The notes below the pieces were generated by a model. The model had not been told where the DNA came from. It searched no databases and was given only the letters and a program-made list of their open reading frames with translations. Shown here piece by piece: positions 17,093 through 29,802 of a stretch of DNA of 64,000 nucleotides (the first letter of the stretch is position 1; every line of letters starts with the position of its first letter). The translations under genes were made by a program, and so were the position numbers. The DNA comes from Herbihabitans rhizosphaerae (GTDB lineage: Bacteria; Actinomycetota; Actinomycetes; Mycobacteriales; Pseudonocardiaceae). The stretch is taken from positions 1 through 64,000 of the forward strand of contig NZ_SGWQ01000015.1 in the NCBI RefSeq assembly GCF_004216555.1. Reading direction: 5' to 3'.

Positions 17093-18013
17093 TCAGGGCC
17101 GGGTCAGGCTGGTCGCGATCGCCTCGGTGTTGGCGCGCATCATTTCCAGGTAGGTCGCGGCACCCTTTCCTGGTTCGGTCAGCGACTCGGTGAACAGTGG
17201 CCGCACGGTCACGTGCAGCCCGGCCTGCTCGGCAAGTACGCGGGCGAGCCGATCGGATTGGGAGGAGTCGGCGAAGATCGCCGGTACTCCCGCGGCGCGT
17301 ACCGCGTCGGACAGTGCCCGCAGGTCGGCGGCGCTGGGTGAGGCGAGGGTGGTGCCGCCCGGGATGACGGCGCCGATGATCTCGAAGCCGAACCGCTGCG
17401 CCAGGTAGCCGAAAACGTGGTGGTTGGTCACGAGTTTCCGGCGCGCCGGTGGGATTTCGGCGAACCGGCGGGTCATCGTGGACTCGAGCGCGGCGATCTC
17501 GTCGCGGAGGCGTGCGGCGTTGGCCCGCACCACGGCCTCGTCCACTCCGCGCACGTGCGCGATGACCTGGTCGGCGATCACCGTGACCGCCTCGCGCATC
17601 CGGCCGGGGTCGGTCCAGAAATGCGGATCGGGCTGCCCGGCGTTCTCGCCACCGGTGTAGCTGATCGGGTTGGTCCGCTCCCCAACCGGCACGGTTGGCA
17701 CTCCGCTGCCGGCTGCCGAGGCCACGGTGCGAAGCACGCCTTCCTCGAGGCCGAGTCCGTTGTAGACGACCAGGCCCGCGCGCTCCAGCTGGGCGGCCTG
17801 CTGGGCTGAGATCCCGAAGGAGTGCGGGTCGGCGTTCGGTTTCATCAGCACCGTCACGTCAGCCTGATCACCGACGACGGTGCGGGTGATGTCGCCGAGA
17901 ATGTTCGTGGTCACCACCACCGAGGGCCGCCCTTCGGTGGTGCCGGAGCAGCCCGCGACGAGCAGCAGCACGGCGATGAGGCCTGTGGCGAGCCGCGTGG
18001 CTGTGCGGCTCAT
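17093..18013 (-). CDS. aztC: Zinc ABC transporter substrate-binding lipoprotein AztC
   Basis: This 306-residue cluster A-I (TroA/ZnuA-like) binding protein has a lipobox LVAGC (Cys22). Metal ligands are the expected His64 (DPHSFG), His131 (DPHFW), His198 or His199 (TNHHVFGY) and an acidic ligand near Asp249 (FADSS). It lacks the long His-rich loop of ZnuA, as AztC does; loading is then thought to depend on AztD. Its ATG overlaps the stop of the upstream aztD-like gene (ATGA), and another aztD-like gene follows 48 bp downstream. Zinc is favoured over manganese because of the AztD partners and the Zur-like box. Confidence 0.92.
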   Translation of the reverse strand: MSRTATRLATGLIAVLLLVAGCSGTTEGRPSVVVTTNILGDITRTVVGDQADVTVLMKPNADPHSFGISAQQAAQLERAGLVVYNGLGLEEGVLRTVASAAGSGVPTVPVGERTNPISYTGGENAGQPDPHFWTDPGRMREAVTVIADQVIAHVRGVDEAVVRANAARLRDEIAALESTMTRRFAEIPPARRKLVTNHHVFGYLAQRFGFEIIGAVIPGGTTLASPSAADLRALSDAVRAAGVPAIFADSSQSDRLARVLAEQAGLHVTVRPLFTESLTEPGKGAATYLEMMRANTEAIATSLTRP

Positions 18014-19257
18014 CGGCCGGTCTCCACGATGTGGCTGGCCTTGCCGCCGACGGTCAGCGTCCTGGCCCGGCGAAGGCCGTCGTTGTAGTCGATCTCGTAT
18101 ACCTGTCCGGAGCTCGGGTTGTTGACGTAGGCGCGGGTGTTGTCGATCTGGATGCTCGGCGCGGCGGCCAGCGTCGTCGCCTCTGGCGCCATCAACTGGG
18201 TTCGTGCCCGCTCCGCGCCAGTGGTGGTGTCGTAGGCGCGCAAGATCCCGTCCCGGGTCAGCGCCAGCAGCGGCGCCCCCTCGCCGACGGCGTTCACGGC
18301 GGCGAGTGGACCGGTCTCTATCCGACGCCACGTCCGCCGGGCGGTGTCCAGCAGCCATGCGCCGCTGTCGCCCGCCGGCGCGGTGAGCGTGCTGCTGCCC
18401 GGCCGGTGGGTGAACCGGATGGCGCGTTCCCCTGGGTCGACCTGGCGCGGGTACGGGATCTTCTCGCCGGTGAACGCGCCGTCCTTCTCGGTCACGAGCA
18501 GCGCCCCGTCCGCGCAGCCGAAGACGACACCGCGCCGGGTGACCGCCTGGCCCTGGAGTTCCGGGCACGGTTGCGCGACCTCGGCGACCGGGTTGCCCTG
18601 CCGATCGTGGACCCGCACCCCGCGTGCGTGCCGCTGCCCCGGATCGGCGACCGAGGCCAGCACACGCTCGCGGTAGGGCACCGCGGTGCTCAGGTGCGCG
18701 GTGCGGGCGATGGTTGCCAGCTCGGCGACCGAACCCTTGTCGAGCTTCGCCCGGTCGAGCAGGCTGGTCGTGCCGTTCGGGAAGGACACCGCCGTGACCG
18801 CGGGGTCGCTGTAGGCGGCCACCGGCCCCGCGCCTGGCCCCGAACTCGGCACGATGCCCGGTACCACGCCGACCTCGCGGACCGGAGCGCGGTAGTAGTG
18901 CACGTGATCGCCGTGGTCGACCATCCAGGAGCCACTGTCGACCACGCGAACCGACCCGTCCCGGCCGGTCAGGTACCCGAACCGGCCGTCCCCGGTGATG
19001 CCCCGCACACCATCGACCCGCCCAGCCGGAACGACCTGCTCGGTGATCAGGTCCACCACGTGCACCAAGCCGGTGCCGGCATCGGCCACGATCAGCCTGG
19101 ACTGCGTCTCGGCGGTCTCCTCGGCGCCCTCGACGTAACCGTGCGGCACTCCCCCGGCGGGCGCGCCGGCCTGCGGCCCATCGCCACCGCAGGCCGCCAG
19201 CAACAGCGAAACCACAACGAGCAGACCGGCTCCGCGACCGGTGAGGCGTTTCATCAT
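18010..19257 (-). CDS. AztD-like lipoprotein with His-rich motif (copy 2)
   Basis: This 415-residue predicted lipoprotein (lipobox LLAACG) has a propeller-like repeat structure. Near residues 112-120 it carries DHGDHVHYYR, a dense His/Asp cluster expected to bind Zn2+, as in AztD chaperones. The C-terminal part contains YVNNPSSGQVYEIDYNDGL, echoing the ISDPGKKQIHAVDLASGA segment of the paralogue. It is second in the operon, 42 bp after aztB, and overlaps aztC by 4 bp. Two AztD-like proteins in one operon are unusual and suggest division of labour between zinc capture and transfer. Confidence 0.75.
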   Translation of the reverse strand: MMKRLTGRGAGLLVVVSLLLAACGGDGPQAGAPAGGVPHGYVEGAEETAETQSRLIVADAGTGLVHVVDLITEQVVPAGRVDGVRGITGDGRFGYLTGRDGSVRVVDSGSWMVDHGDHVHYYRAPVREVGVVPGIVPSSGPGAGPVAAYSDPAVTAVSFPNGTTSLLDRAKLDKGSVAELATIARTAHLSTAVPYRERVLASVADPGQRHARGVRVHDRQGNPVAEVAQPCPELQGQAVTRRGVVFGCADGALLVTEKDGAFTGEKIPYPRQVDPGERAIRFTHRPGSSTLTAPAGDSGAWLLDTARRTWRRIETGPLAAVNAVGEGAPLLALTRDGILRAYDTTTGAERARTQLMAPEATTLAAAPSIQIDNTRAYVNNPSSGQVYEIDYNDGLRRARTLTVGGKASHIVETGR

Positions 19258-19299
19258 CGAAGAACTCGATCCCAGTTGTCGGACAGCGAACCCGCGCGC

Positions 19300-20121
19300 T
19301 CAGCCGCGGGACGGCACGACGGCGGACAGCAGAGCGGACAGGAAGAACAGCAGGACCGCGCTCACGACGATGCTCGCGCCGGCGGCCGTACCGCCGTGCC
19401 AGGAGACGAGCAGCCCGGCCACCGTCGCCAGGCCGCCCAGCAGTGCGGCGACCAGCATGATCGTGGAGATCCGCCGCGCCCAGAACGTCGCGGCCGCCGC
19501 GGGCGCGATGAGCAGGCCGAACACCAGCAGCGTCCCGACCACGCGGAACGACGCCACGATCGTCACCGTCACCAGCGCGAGCAGCAGCGCGTTGGCCAGC
19601 CCGGGGCGCAACCCCAGGGTGTGCGCCTTGCGCGCGTCGAAGGTGAGCGCGACGAAAGACCGGTGCCCCAGCGCCGACACCACCGCCACGAGCGCCAACG
19701 CGACCGCCAGACCGACGAGGTCACCGGCCCCGACCGCGAGCACGTCGCCGAACAGGAAACCCGTGAGGTCGACCGCGAACGACCGCGAGTGCGACACGAT
19801 GATCACCCCGGTGGCGAGCATGCCCACGAACAGCAGCCCGATGCCGGTGTCCTGCGACAGCCGCCGCGAACGCCCGAGCGCCGTGAGGCCCACCGCCATC
19901 ACCGTGGCGCTGAGCAAGGCCCCGAACAGCAGGTTCACCCCGGCCAGCGAGGCCAACGCGACCCCGGGCAGCATCCCGTGCGACAGCGCGTCGCCGATGA
20001 AGGCCATGCCGCGCAGCACGACCCAGGTGCCCACGATCGCGCACGCCGCCGCGACCAGCACGCCGGCAACCAGTGCCCGCCGCACGAACGACACCTCGAA
20101 AGGGATGAGCAACCAGTCCAC
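19300..20121 (-). CDS. aztB: Zinc ABC transporter permease AztB
   Basis: This 273-residue ABC-3 family permease has about eight hydrophobic segments and the family hallmark FIGDALSHGMLPGVAL. The GTG at 20121 is chosen because a -10-like TATAGT (20133-20128 on this strand) ends 6 bp before it, implying leaderless translation. The longer open frame from 20181 would run through the promoter and the Zur-like box. It heads the leftward operon and is divergent from its ATPase gene, so both halves share one control region. Confidence 0.92.
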   Translation of the reverse strand: MDWLLIPFEVSFVRRALVAGVLVAAACAIVGTWVVLRGMAFIGDALSHGMLPGVALASLAGVNLLFGALLSATVMAVGLTALGRSRRLSQDTGIGLLFVGMLATGVIIVSHSRSFAVDLTGFLFGDVLAVGAGDLVGLAVALALVAVVSALGHRSFVALTFDARKAHTLGLRPGLANALLLALVTVTIVASFRVVGTLLVFGLLIAPAAAATFWARRISTIMLVAALLGGLATVAGLLVSWHGGTAAGASIVVSAVLLFFLSALLSAVVPSRG

Positions 20122-20127
20122 GCCACC

Positions 20128-20149
20128 ACTATACTGATAACGATTTTCA
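20128..20149. promoter_or_regulatory. Zur-like box and overlapping divergent promoters
   Basis: TGATAACGATTTTCA (20135-20149) is close to the actinobacterial Zur consensus TGAAAATGATTTTCA, differing at two positions. It adjoins ACTATACT (20128-20135), which reads as -10 TATACT rightwards (aztA) and TATAGT leftwards (aztB). One zinc-loaded Zur dimer here would silence both transcripts, de-repressing the importer under zinc starvation. Confidence 0.8.
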
Positions 20150-20170
20150 TCGTCGTCTAGGTGGTGGTCC

Positions 20171-20878
20171 GTGACCGGCAAAGGAACGATCGTGCTGCGT
20201 GACCTCAGCGCGAGCTACGGCCGGCGGGAGGTGCTGCGCCGCGTCACCGCGGAGGTGCCGGCCGCGCGCATCACCACGGTCGTCGGGGCGAACGGGGCCG
20301 GGAAGTCGTCCCTGCTCAACGTGATCGCCGGGGTGCTTCCCGTCAGCTCCGGCTCCGTAGTGACCGGGGGCTGCGGGCGTCCCGCGTACGTGACCCAGCA
20401 CAGCGAGGTTTCCGACTCCGTTCCCATCACCGTGCGCGCGGCGGTGACCATGGGACGTTGGGCGCACCGGGGCCCGTGGCGCAGGCTGACCCGACGCGAC
20501 CGGGCCGTGGTCGACGATTGCCTGGCGCGGCTGGACATCACCTCGATCGCCGACCGCCGGCTGGGCGTCCTCTCCGGCGGACAACGCCAACGCGCCCTGG
20601 TCGCACAGGGCCTGGCCCAACAGTCCGACCTGCTGCTGCTCGACGAACCGTCCGTCGGACTCGACCTGCCCGCCCAGGCGCGGATCGAAGAAGCGCTCCA
20701 GGACGCCGGCCGCGACGGTGTGACCGTGCTCCGCGTCACCCACGACCTCACCGTGGCGGGCCGCGCCGACCACTGCCTGTTGCTCAGCGCGGGCACGCTG
20801 CTCGCCGAGGGCCCGCCCAACACGGTGCTGACTCCGGAGCGAGTCGCCACCGCGTGGGGCGTGCCGCCGATCCACTGA
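20171..20878 (+). CDS. aztA: Zinc ABC transporter ATP-binding protein AztA
   Basis: This 235-residue ABC ATPase energises zinc uptake through AztB. Walker A is GANGAGKSS (about residues 38-46), followed by signature LSGGQRQR and Walker B LLLLDEPSVGLD; the Q-loop segment is VTQHSEV. The start is GTG at 20171. It is divergent from the permease and ends 27 bp from the convergent P-type ATPase gene. Expression should follow the Zur-like box. Confidence 0.93.
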   Translation: MTGKGTIVLRDLSASYGRREVLRRVTAEVPAARITTVVGANGAGKSSLLNVIAGVLPVSSGSVVTGGCGRPAYVTQHSEVSDSVPITVRAAVTMGRWAHRGPWRRLTRRDRAVVDDCLARLDITSIADRRLGVLSGGQRQRALVAQGLAQQSDLLLLDEPSVGLDLPAQARIEEALQDAGRDGVTVLRVTHDLTVAGRADHCLLLSAGTLLAEGPPNTVLTPERVATAWGVPPIH

Positions 20879-20905
20879 TCACCGCCGGACGCGTCGGAAT
20901 GATCC

Positions 20906-22870
<1,965 letters not shown>

Positions 22871-22923
22871 CAGGCACCTCCGGGAGAACGTGTACCGAAC
22901 TCGCCCGACCATAACAGGAATAA

Positions 22924-22939
22924 ATGAAGAGGTCTTCAT
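22924..22939. promoter_or_regulatory. ArsR/SmtB-type operator
   Basis: ATGAAGAGGTCTTCAT is a perfect 7-2-7 inverted repeat between the divergent P-type ATPase and ArsR genes, resembling SmtB/CzrA operators (TGAA-n-TTCA). The arsR -10-like TAAACT (22954-22959) ends 7 bp before its ATG, so that transcript may be leaderless. Confidence 0.75.
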
Positions 22940-22966
22940 GCGTTCCCAAGGGTTAAACTGCGGTCC

Positions 22967-23329
22967 ATGGGACACGGGGTGCAGGGCCGGGACCGGCCCG
23001 CCGCACGGCTGGACGCCGACGCCGCAACCCACGTGGCGACCACCCTGCAAGCCCTGGCCACTCCCAGCCGGCTGCTGATCCTCACCGAACTCCGCAACGG
23101 CCCCCGCCCGGTCACGGAACTGGCCGACGCCGTCGGGATGGAACAGTCCGCGGTCTCCCACCAACTCCGGCTACTGCGCAACCTCGGCCTGGTCACCGGC
23201 ACCCGGACCGGCCGCAACATCGTCTACAACCTCTACGACAACCACGTCGCCCAACTGCTCGACGAGGCCATCTACCACAGCGAACACCTGCGCCTCGGCC
23301 TGACCGACCGACCCGACACCGCCGGCTGA
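22967..23329 (+). CDS. ArsR/SmtB family metal sensor with alpha-5 zinc site
   Basis: This 120-residue winged-helix repressor has a recognition helix around SAVSHQLRLLRNLGLV. The C-terminal alpha-5 helix contains Asp91, His93, His104 and His107 in the spacing DxHx10HxxH, the complete interfacial Zn(II)/Co(II) site of SmtB and CzrA. No alpha-3 cysteine pair is present, so it should sense a hard divalent metal rather than arsenite, cadmium or lead. It is divergent from the efflux ATPase with a 16-bp palindromic operator between them. Predicted role: derepress efflux when zinc or cobalt is in excess. Confidence 0.92.
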   Translation: MGHGVQGRDRPAARLDADAATHVATTLQALATPSRLLILTELRNGPRPVTELADAVGMEQSAVSHQLRLLRNLGLVTGTRTGRNIVYNLYDNHVAQLLDEAIYHSEHLRLGLTDRPDTAG

Positions 23330-23347
23330 CGCACCGCGTTCCCGGCC

Positions 23348-23599
23348 TCAGCCGAGCCGGTTGACGGCCGTCTCGATCGCGGCGAGTAGGCGGCGCGGGT
23401 CGTTGTTGGAGGCCGTGCGGCCCGCGAAGTAGCAGGTCATGCCGATCTCGGCAGCCAGTGCCGCGATCTCGGGCGTGGCTCCCCGTTCGGCCAGCCGGGC
23501 GGTGACCTGATCCACGTAGCCGCGTTGCTTGACGACGCTACGGGCACGCAGCGCGGGCTGTTCGGCGACCAGCGGCCGCAGGGCTCGCTCGTCCGCGGA
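23348..23599 (-). pseudogene. C-terminal fragment of a TetR family regulator
   Basis: An open frame of 83 codons, closed upstream by an in-frame TGA at 23600-23602, reads ERALRPLVAEQPALRARSVV and then GYVDQVTARLAERG, ending AIETAVNRLG. This is the C-terminal ligand-domain tail typical of mycofactocin-associated and other actinobacterial TetR proteins. There is no start codon context and no helix-turn-helix; the sequence upstream (23603-23758) is not recognisable. It is interpreted as the 3' remnant of a deleted regulator gene. Confidence 0.6.
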
Positions 23600-23758
23600 T
23601 CACTATCCGTCATCAGCCACACGGGTGCGCCTGTAGCCGGCACGGCGGATCTTCGCGTGAGTCGGCCGCACAGCGACCGGCAAGCCACTGACCAGCGAGA
23701 TGTGCCGATGATCCCGCCGAGGGCGGCGGTAGTGCCGTCCTCGGCGCTCGGTCGGGTG

Positions 23759-24823
23759 TCAGCGGCGGGTTTCGATCTTCAGGTCGCCTGCGGTCACAGT
23801 GCGGATGTGGTCACTGGCGAGCAGGTCGTGCGGGTAGCCAAGGTCGATCGCGCTGACCTTGTCGAGGCGGGCCAGCTGATCGGCGGTGAAGTCGACCTCC
23901 AGGGCGCCCAGATTCCCCATCAGTTGCTCGGGGGTGCGAGCGCCGATGACGGGTGCCGTCACGCCCGGGTTCCGCAGGGTCCAGGCCAGTGCGACCTGGG
24001 CCGGTGTGCGTTCCACCTCCGCGGCGACCTCCCGCACGATGTCGGCGATGGCGAGGGTGCGCTCGGTGACCATGCCCAAGCCGGCGTTGAAGCTCTTGCG
24101 GTTGCTGTCACCGGAGTCGGCGCTCGTCGCGGTCAGGTCGGCGCGGCCGTACTTGCCGGAAAGCACGCCGCCGCCCAGCGGTGAGTACGGGGTCACCCCC
24201 AGCCCCATCGCCCGTGCCATCGGGATCAGGTCACGTTCTCCACCCCGGTTGATGAGGCTGTATTCGATCTGCAGCGCGACCAGCGGCGACCAGCCGCGCA
24301 GGTCGGCGATCGCCTGCATGCGCGAGATCTCCCAGGCCGGAGCGTTGGACATCGCCACGTACAGGACCTTGCCGTGGCGGACCAGGTCGTCCATCCCGCG
24401 CAGGATCTCCTCAACCGGTGTCGTGAAGTCCCACACGTGCAGGAAGAGCAGATCGAGGTAGTCCGTGCCGAGCTGCCGCAGGCTGGTCTCCACCGACGCG
24501 AACAGGCTCTTGCGGTGAGCGCCCCCGGAGTTCGGGTCGCCGGGACGGCGCGACGTCGTGTACTTCGTCGCCAGCACCAGGCTCTCGCGGTTCTCGCGGG
24601 TGAATTCGCCCAGCATGCGCTCGGAGCTGCCGTTGGTGTAGGTGCTGGCGGTGTCGATGAAGTTGCCGCCGCGCTCGACGTAGGTGTCGAACAGCTTGCG
24701 CGCATCGTCCTGCTCGGCGCCCCAGCCCCACTCGGTGCCGAAGGTCGCCGTGCCCAGTGCCAGTGGTGAGACCCGCAGCCCGGAGCGGCCCAGCAGCCGG
24801 TAGGTGTCGAGGGTGAGCGACAT
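23759..24823 (-). CDS. Aldo/keto reductase
   Basis: This 354-residue AKR has a TIM barrel that reduces aldehydes or ketones with NADPH. The catalytic tetrad is visible as Asp in IDTAS, the Tyr in STYTNG, Lys in ATKYT and His in FLHVWD. The NADPH-binding C-terminal region carries VIGARTPEQL. The ATG at 24823 has AGGAGAAC directly upstream and is preferred to the ATG at 24859. It is divergent from an XRE-family regulator across 116 bp containing a GTTCC-TG-GGAAC palindrome, a common regulator/target arrangement. Substrate unknown. Confidence 0.92.
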   Translation of the reverse strand: MSLTLDTYRLLGRSGLRVSPLALGTATFGTEWGWGAEQDDARKLFDTYVERGGNFIDTASTYTNGSSERMLGEFTRENRESLVLATKYTTSRRPGDPNSGGAHRKSLFASVETSLRQLGTDYLDLLFLHVWDFTTPVEEILRGMDDLVRHGKVLYVAMSNAPAWEISRMQAIADLRGWSPLVALQIEYSLINRGGERDLIPMARAMGLGVTPYSPLGGGVLSGKYGRADLTATSADSGDSNRKSFNAGLGMVTERTLAIADIVREVAAEVERTPAQVALAWTLRNPGVTAPVIGARTPEQLMGNLGALEVDFTADQLARLDKVSAIDLGYPHDLLASDHIRTVTAGDLKIETRR

Positions 24824-24897
24824 GGTGTTCTCCTGTGCTTGTGATCCGGTGTCGAGCACCAGCCTGAGACCACCGCGCGCCGGGGTAAGGGAAGGAA

Positions 24898-24909
24898 GTT
24901 CCTGGGAAC
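24898..24909. promoter_or_regulatory. Palindrome between AKR and XRE genes
   Basis: GTTCCTGGGAAC, a 5-2-5 perfect inverted repeat, lies 30 bp before the XRE regulator ATG and 75 bp before the AKR start. It is a candidate operator for the XRE protein. Confidence 0.45.
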
Positions 24910-24939
24910 AGCAGTCCTACCCGAGCTGTTGGACCAGCC

Positions 24940-25773
24940 ATGATCACCAGCACCGTGGACGTGACACAGGAGCTGGCCGCGTTCCTGCGGACCCGGCGCG
25001 AGCGCCTGGATCCGCGGGATTTCGGCCTGCCGGCGCGTCGGCACGCCCGGCGGACCCCGGGATTGCGCCGCGAAGAGGTCGCCGAACTGGCCGGGGTCAG
25101 CGTCGACTACATCGTGCGGCTGGAACAGGCCCGCGGGCCGCGGCCCTCAGCGGACGTGGTGGAGGCGCTGGCCAGGGCGCTGCGGCTGGCCCCCAACGAA
25201 CGCGCCTACCTCTTCGGCCTGGCCCAGCAGCGTCCCCGCGACGCCGGCAAGCTCGCCACCACCGCGGCGCCGTCACTGGCCCGGCTGGTCGCCGACCTGT
25301 CGCCGCTGCCGGCCATGCTGATGAACCACCGCTACGACATCCTGGCCTGGAACGGCGAAATGGCGAGGCTGCTCCTGGATTTCGACACCCTGCCGCCGTC
25401 GCAGCGCAATGCGATGTGGCTGTGCCTGATGCATCCGGAGACGCGGGAGTTCTATGTCGACCGCGAACGCGTCGTGCGGGAAGGGGTCGCCCACCTGCGC
25501 GCTGCGTGGGCCGCGCATCCGGAGGATCAGGCGTTGACCCACCTCATCGCCGAATGCATCACTCGTGACGAGCAATTCGCGCGATTGTGGAACGATCGAG
25601 ACGTCAAGGTCAACGGTCGCGGACACAAGGTGATGCGACACCCGGAAGCCGGTGTGATCGCAATGCGTTTCGAAACGCTTACGCCACTTCAAGATCCAGA
25701 CCAACTGCTAGTGATCTACCGCGCCGCGGACGAGGAGAGCCAGTCGGCATTGGACCGGTTGTGCACACGGTGA
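24940..25773 (+). CDS. XRE family regulator with MmyB-like C-terminal domain
   Basis: This 277-residue protein has an N-terminal XRE helix-turn-helix (residues 35-75, TPGLRREEVAELAGVSVDYIVRLEQ) and a C-terminal PAS-like MmyB ligand domain beginning near 105, with MLMNHRYDILAWN. This domain pairing is widespread in actinobacteria, usually beside an oxidoreductase gene, as here (divergent AKR). Fatty acids have been reported as ligands for some MmyB-like regulators; that is family knowledge, not shown here. Confidence 0.9.
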   Translation: MITSTVDVTQELAAFLRTRRERLDPRDFGLPARRHARRTPGLRREEVAELAGVSVDYIVRLEQARGPRPSADVVEALARALRLAPNERAYLFGLAQQRPRDAGKLATTAAPSLARLVADLSPLPAMLMNHRYDILAWNGEMARLLLDFDTLPPSQRNAMWLCLMHPETREFYVDRERVVREGVAHLRAAWAAHPEDQALTHLIAECITRDEQFARLWNDRDVKVNGRGHKVMRHPEAGVIAMRFETLTPLQDPDQLLVIYRAADEESQSALDRLCTR

Positions 25774-25967
25774 TGTCGAATCGTCCATTCGCGTACTGTG
25801 CCGTACCGTCATTCCGGCGTGTTTTCGAGACCGACGCCCACCAACCACGGATACCTTCGAGGCTCGTAGCGCCGTGGACATGCCAGGGTGACGTGATCAC
25901 ACGAGACCTTGAAGTACCTGTTGGTACCGTGGGTCGACGGAGTCCACAGCGCGCACAAGGAGCCGAT

Positions 25968-26024
25968 ATGCCGGAGCCGGTCTACGACCTGGTGAAGGTC
26001 ATCAACGGTGGAGTGAGTCTCTGA
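25968..26024 (+). CDS. Possible 18-residue leader peptide or microprotein
   Basis: A short frame, MPEPVYDLVKVINGGVSL, starts with ATG at 25968 behind a good ribosome site (AAGGAG, 7 bp upstream) and ends 41 bp before the likely start of the next gene. The 190 bp before it (25774-25967) hold no other candidate. It could be a regulatory leader peptide, a small signalling or RiPP-like peptide, or simply the true 5' part of the downstream gene with a frame error. I recognise no family. Confidence 0.35.
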   Translation: MPEPVYDLVKVINGGVSL

Positions 26025-26065
26025 CCGCCGATCCGCAGTGGGACACCGTCGCGACCCAGCGCACC

Positions 26066-27703
<1,638 letters not shown>

Positions 27704-29802
27704 GGCAGCCTTGATCCGATCGGTGTCCGGCCGGAAACCGCATGCCTCGGTGACGGCCAGCGCCTCCTGGTAGCGGCGGCTCGCCAGTCGCGAATCGCCC
27801 TGCGCGTTCGCCAGCGCGCCCAACGCCTCCAGGCACAGCGCCCGGTCGTAGGTCCGGTCATGGTCACGCATGAGCTGGAGAGCTGTGTTCAGCTCGTCGC
27901 CGGCCTGGGCGAACCAGCCGAGGCCGGTCGCGACGCGACCCAACCACAGCCGCGCCTTGGCCACGTTCACCGGCTCGGGCGGGCTCAACTCGAGGAAGCC
28001 GTCCAGCGCGGCGGTCAGCGACGCATGGGCCTGCTCCGGATCGACGGCCTTGCCCAGGTGCAGGCGAATCAGTGCCGATCGTCGCGGATCACCGATCACC
28101 TCGGCGAGCTCCAAACTGCGCCGCAGCCAGTGCGCGGCGGAGTCGCGCCGCCCCAACGCCAGCGCGGCAAGCCCGGCGACCTCCGACGCGGACGCTTCGA
28201 GCTCGATCTGGCCGGCCGCCGCGTCCACCGCGCGTTCCGAAGCCGCCAGCGCGGCCTCGGGTTTCCCCTCGTGCAGCCACCCGAAAGCCTGCTGCTGCCC
28301 GGCCAACGAGGCCAGATCGGACCGCGCCAGCTCATCCGCCGCGGCGAGTGCGGCGGCGTTGACGGACACCTGATCCTCGACGTACTTGCCATGTTCGTGC
28401 AGTGGCCACAGCGCGACGGCCATCAGGCACACGTCCAGCCACCGACCGCGATCGGCCAGCGCGTCCACGACCGCCCTGGTGTTCACCCGCTCGGCCTCGA
28501 GCCAGCTCATCGGCTCCTCGGGCGCACCGTCGGCGAACCCGTCGGGGGCGAACCGGCGCAGCCAGATACGCCCCGGCATCGCGGCGTGCCCCGCCGCGAT
28601 CGTGGTCCGCAGGTAGTAACCGAGCATCCGGTCGAGTACGACCTCGCTGTCCTCGCCCGGCGCCACGCCGCGGGCGTGCAGGCGGGTCATGCCGTGCATG
28701 ACCACCCGCTCGTCCTCGGTCTCCCGCACCAGCCCGGCCCTGACGAGTTCATCGATCAACCCGTCCACCTCGCCGCCCAGCACCATCTCCAGCACCTCGG
28801 CGGACACGCTGCCAGCGCCCGGATGCAGGCCGAGCACTCGGTAGAGTCCCCGTGTGGCGGGCGAAAGTCGCTCGTAGGCGGTGTTGAACACGGCCGTCAC
28901 CGACAAATCGTCGTACCGGGACAGCGCCATCAGACGTCGTCGTTCGTCCGCGAGCTCAGCGACCTGCCGGGCCAGCTTCCGGTTGGGCCGCCCAGCCAGC
29001 AACGCACCCACGACACACAGCGCGATCGGCAGCCCCTCGCACGCCGCGGTCAGCGCACGTGCCGCTTCCGGCTCACGGTCGACCCGCTCCCGCCGGATCA
29101 ACCGAGCCAGCAACTCGACAGCGGCCTCGTCCTCCAGCGGCGTCAACTCGATGTACTCCACCGAATCGCGCTCCCCGAGGCCAGGCATCCGCCCGGCCGC
29201 GGTCACCAGCATCACCGACTCCCCCGGCCCGGGCGACAGCATCCGCACCTGACGCGGGGTGAGCGCGTTGTCGACCGAGACCAGCACCTTCTTGTCCGTC
29301 GACCAACTCCGAAAGCAGGCCGCGCGCCCTTCCTCGTTGCCGGGAATCTCCGACGGATCCAGACCGGCCGCGATCAGGAACTCGCGCAGCGCGGTGGCCT
29401 CTCGCCCCTCCGCGCCGACCGAGAGATCAACGTGGAACTGCCCGTCCGGAAAGCTCTCGCACCGACGCCCACCCCACTGTCGAGCGGCCTCTTTCCTGCC
29501 CGACCCAGGCAGCCCGCAGAACACCAGCGTGCGCAGCCCATGGATGTCGAACGCGGCGTCGGCCTGCCCCAACACCCTGAGCTGATTGACGAAGTAGGGA
29601 GTCACCGACGGCATCATCCGCGCGGGCTCGGCACGTCGCCGGCCGTAGATGTGGTTGTGCACTCCACCGTGGATGTCGCGGGCCAGCAGGGCGTTCTCGG
29701 CGCTGCCGGACAGCTCGTTGTGTACGCCCGGCTGATCGTCATTCATCAGCGATTACCCCCAAGTCGACCACCGCGTCAGCGTACCGACTCCACTACCGAT
29801 AG

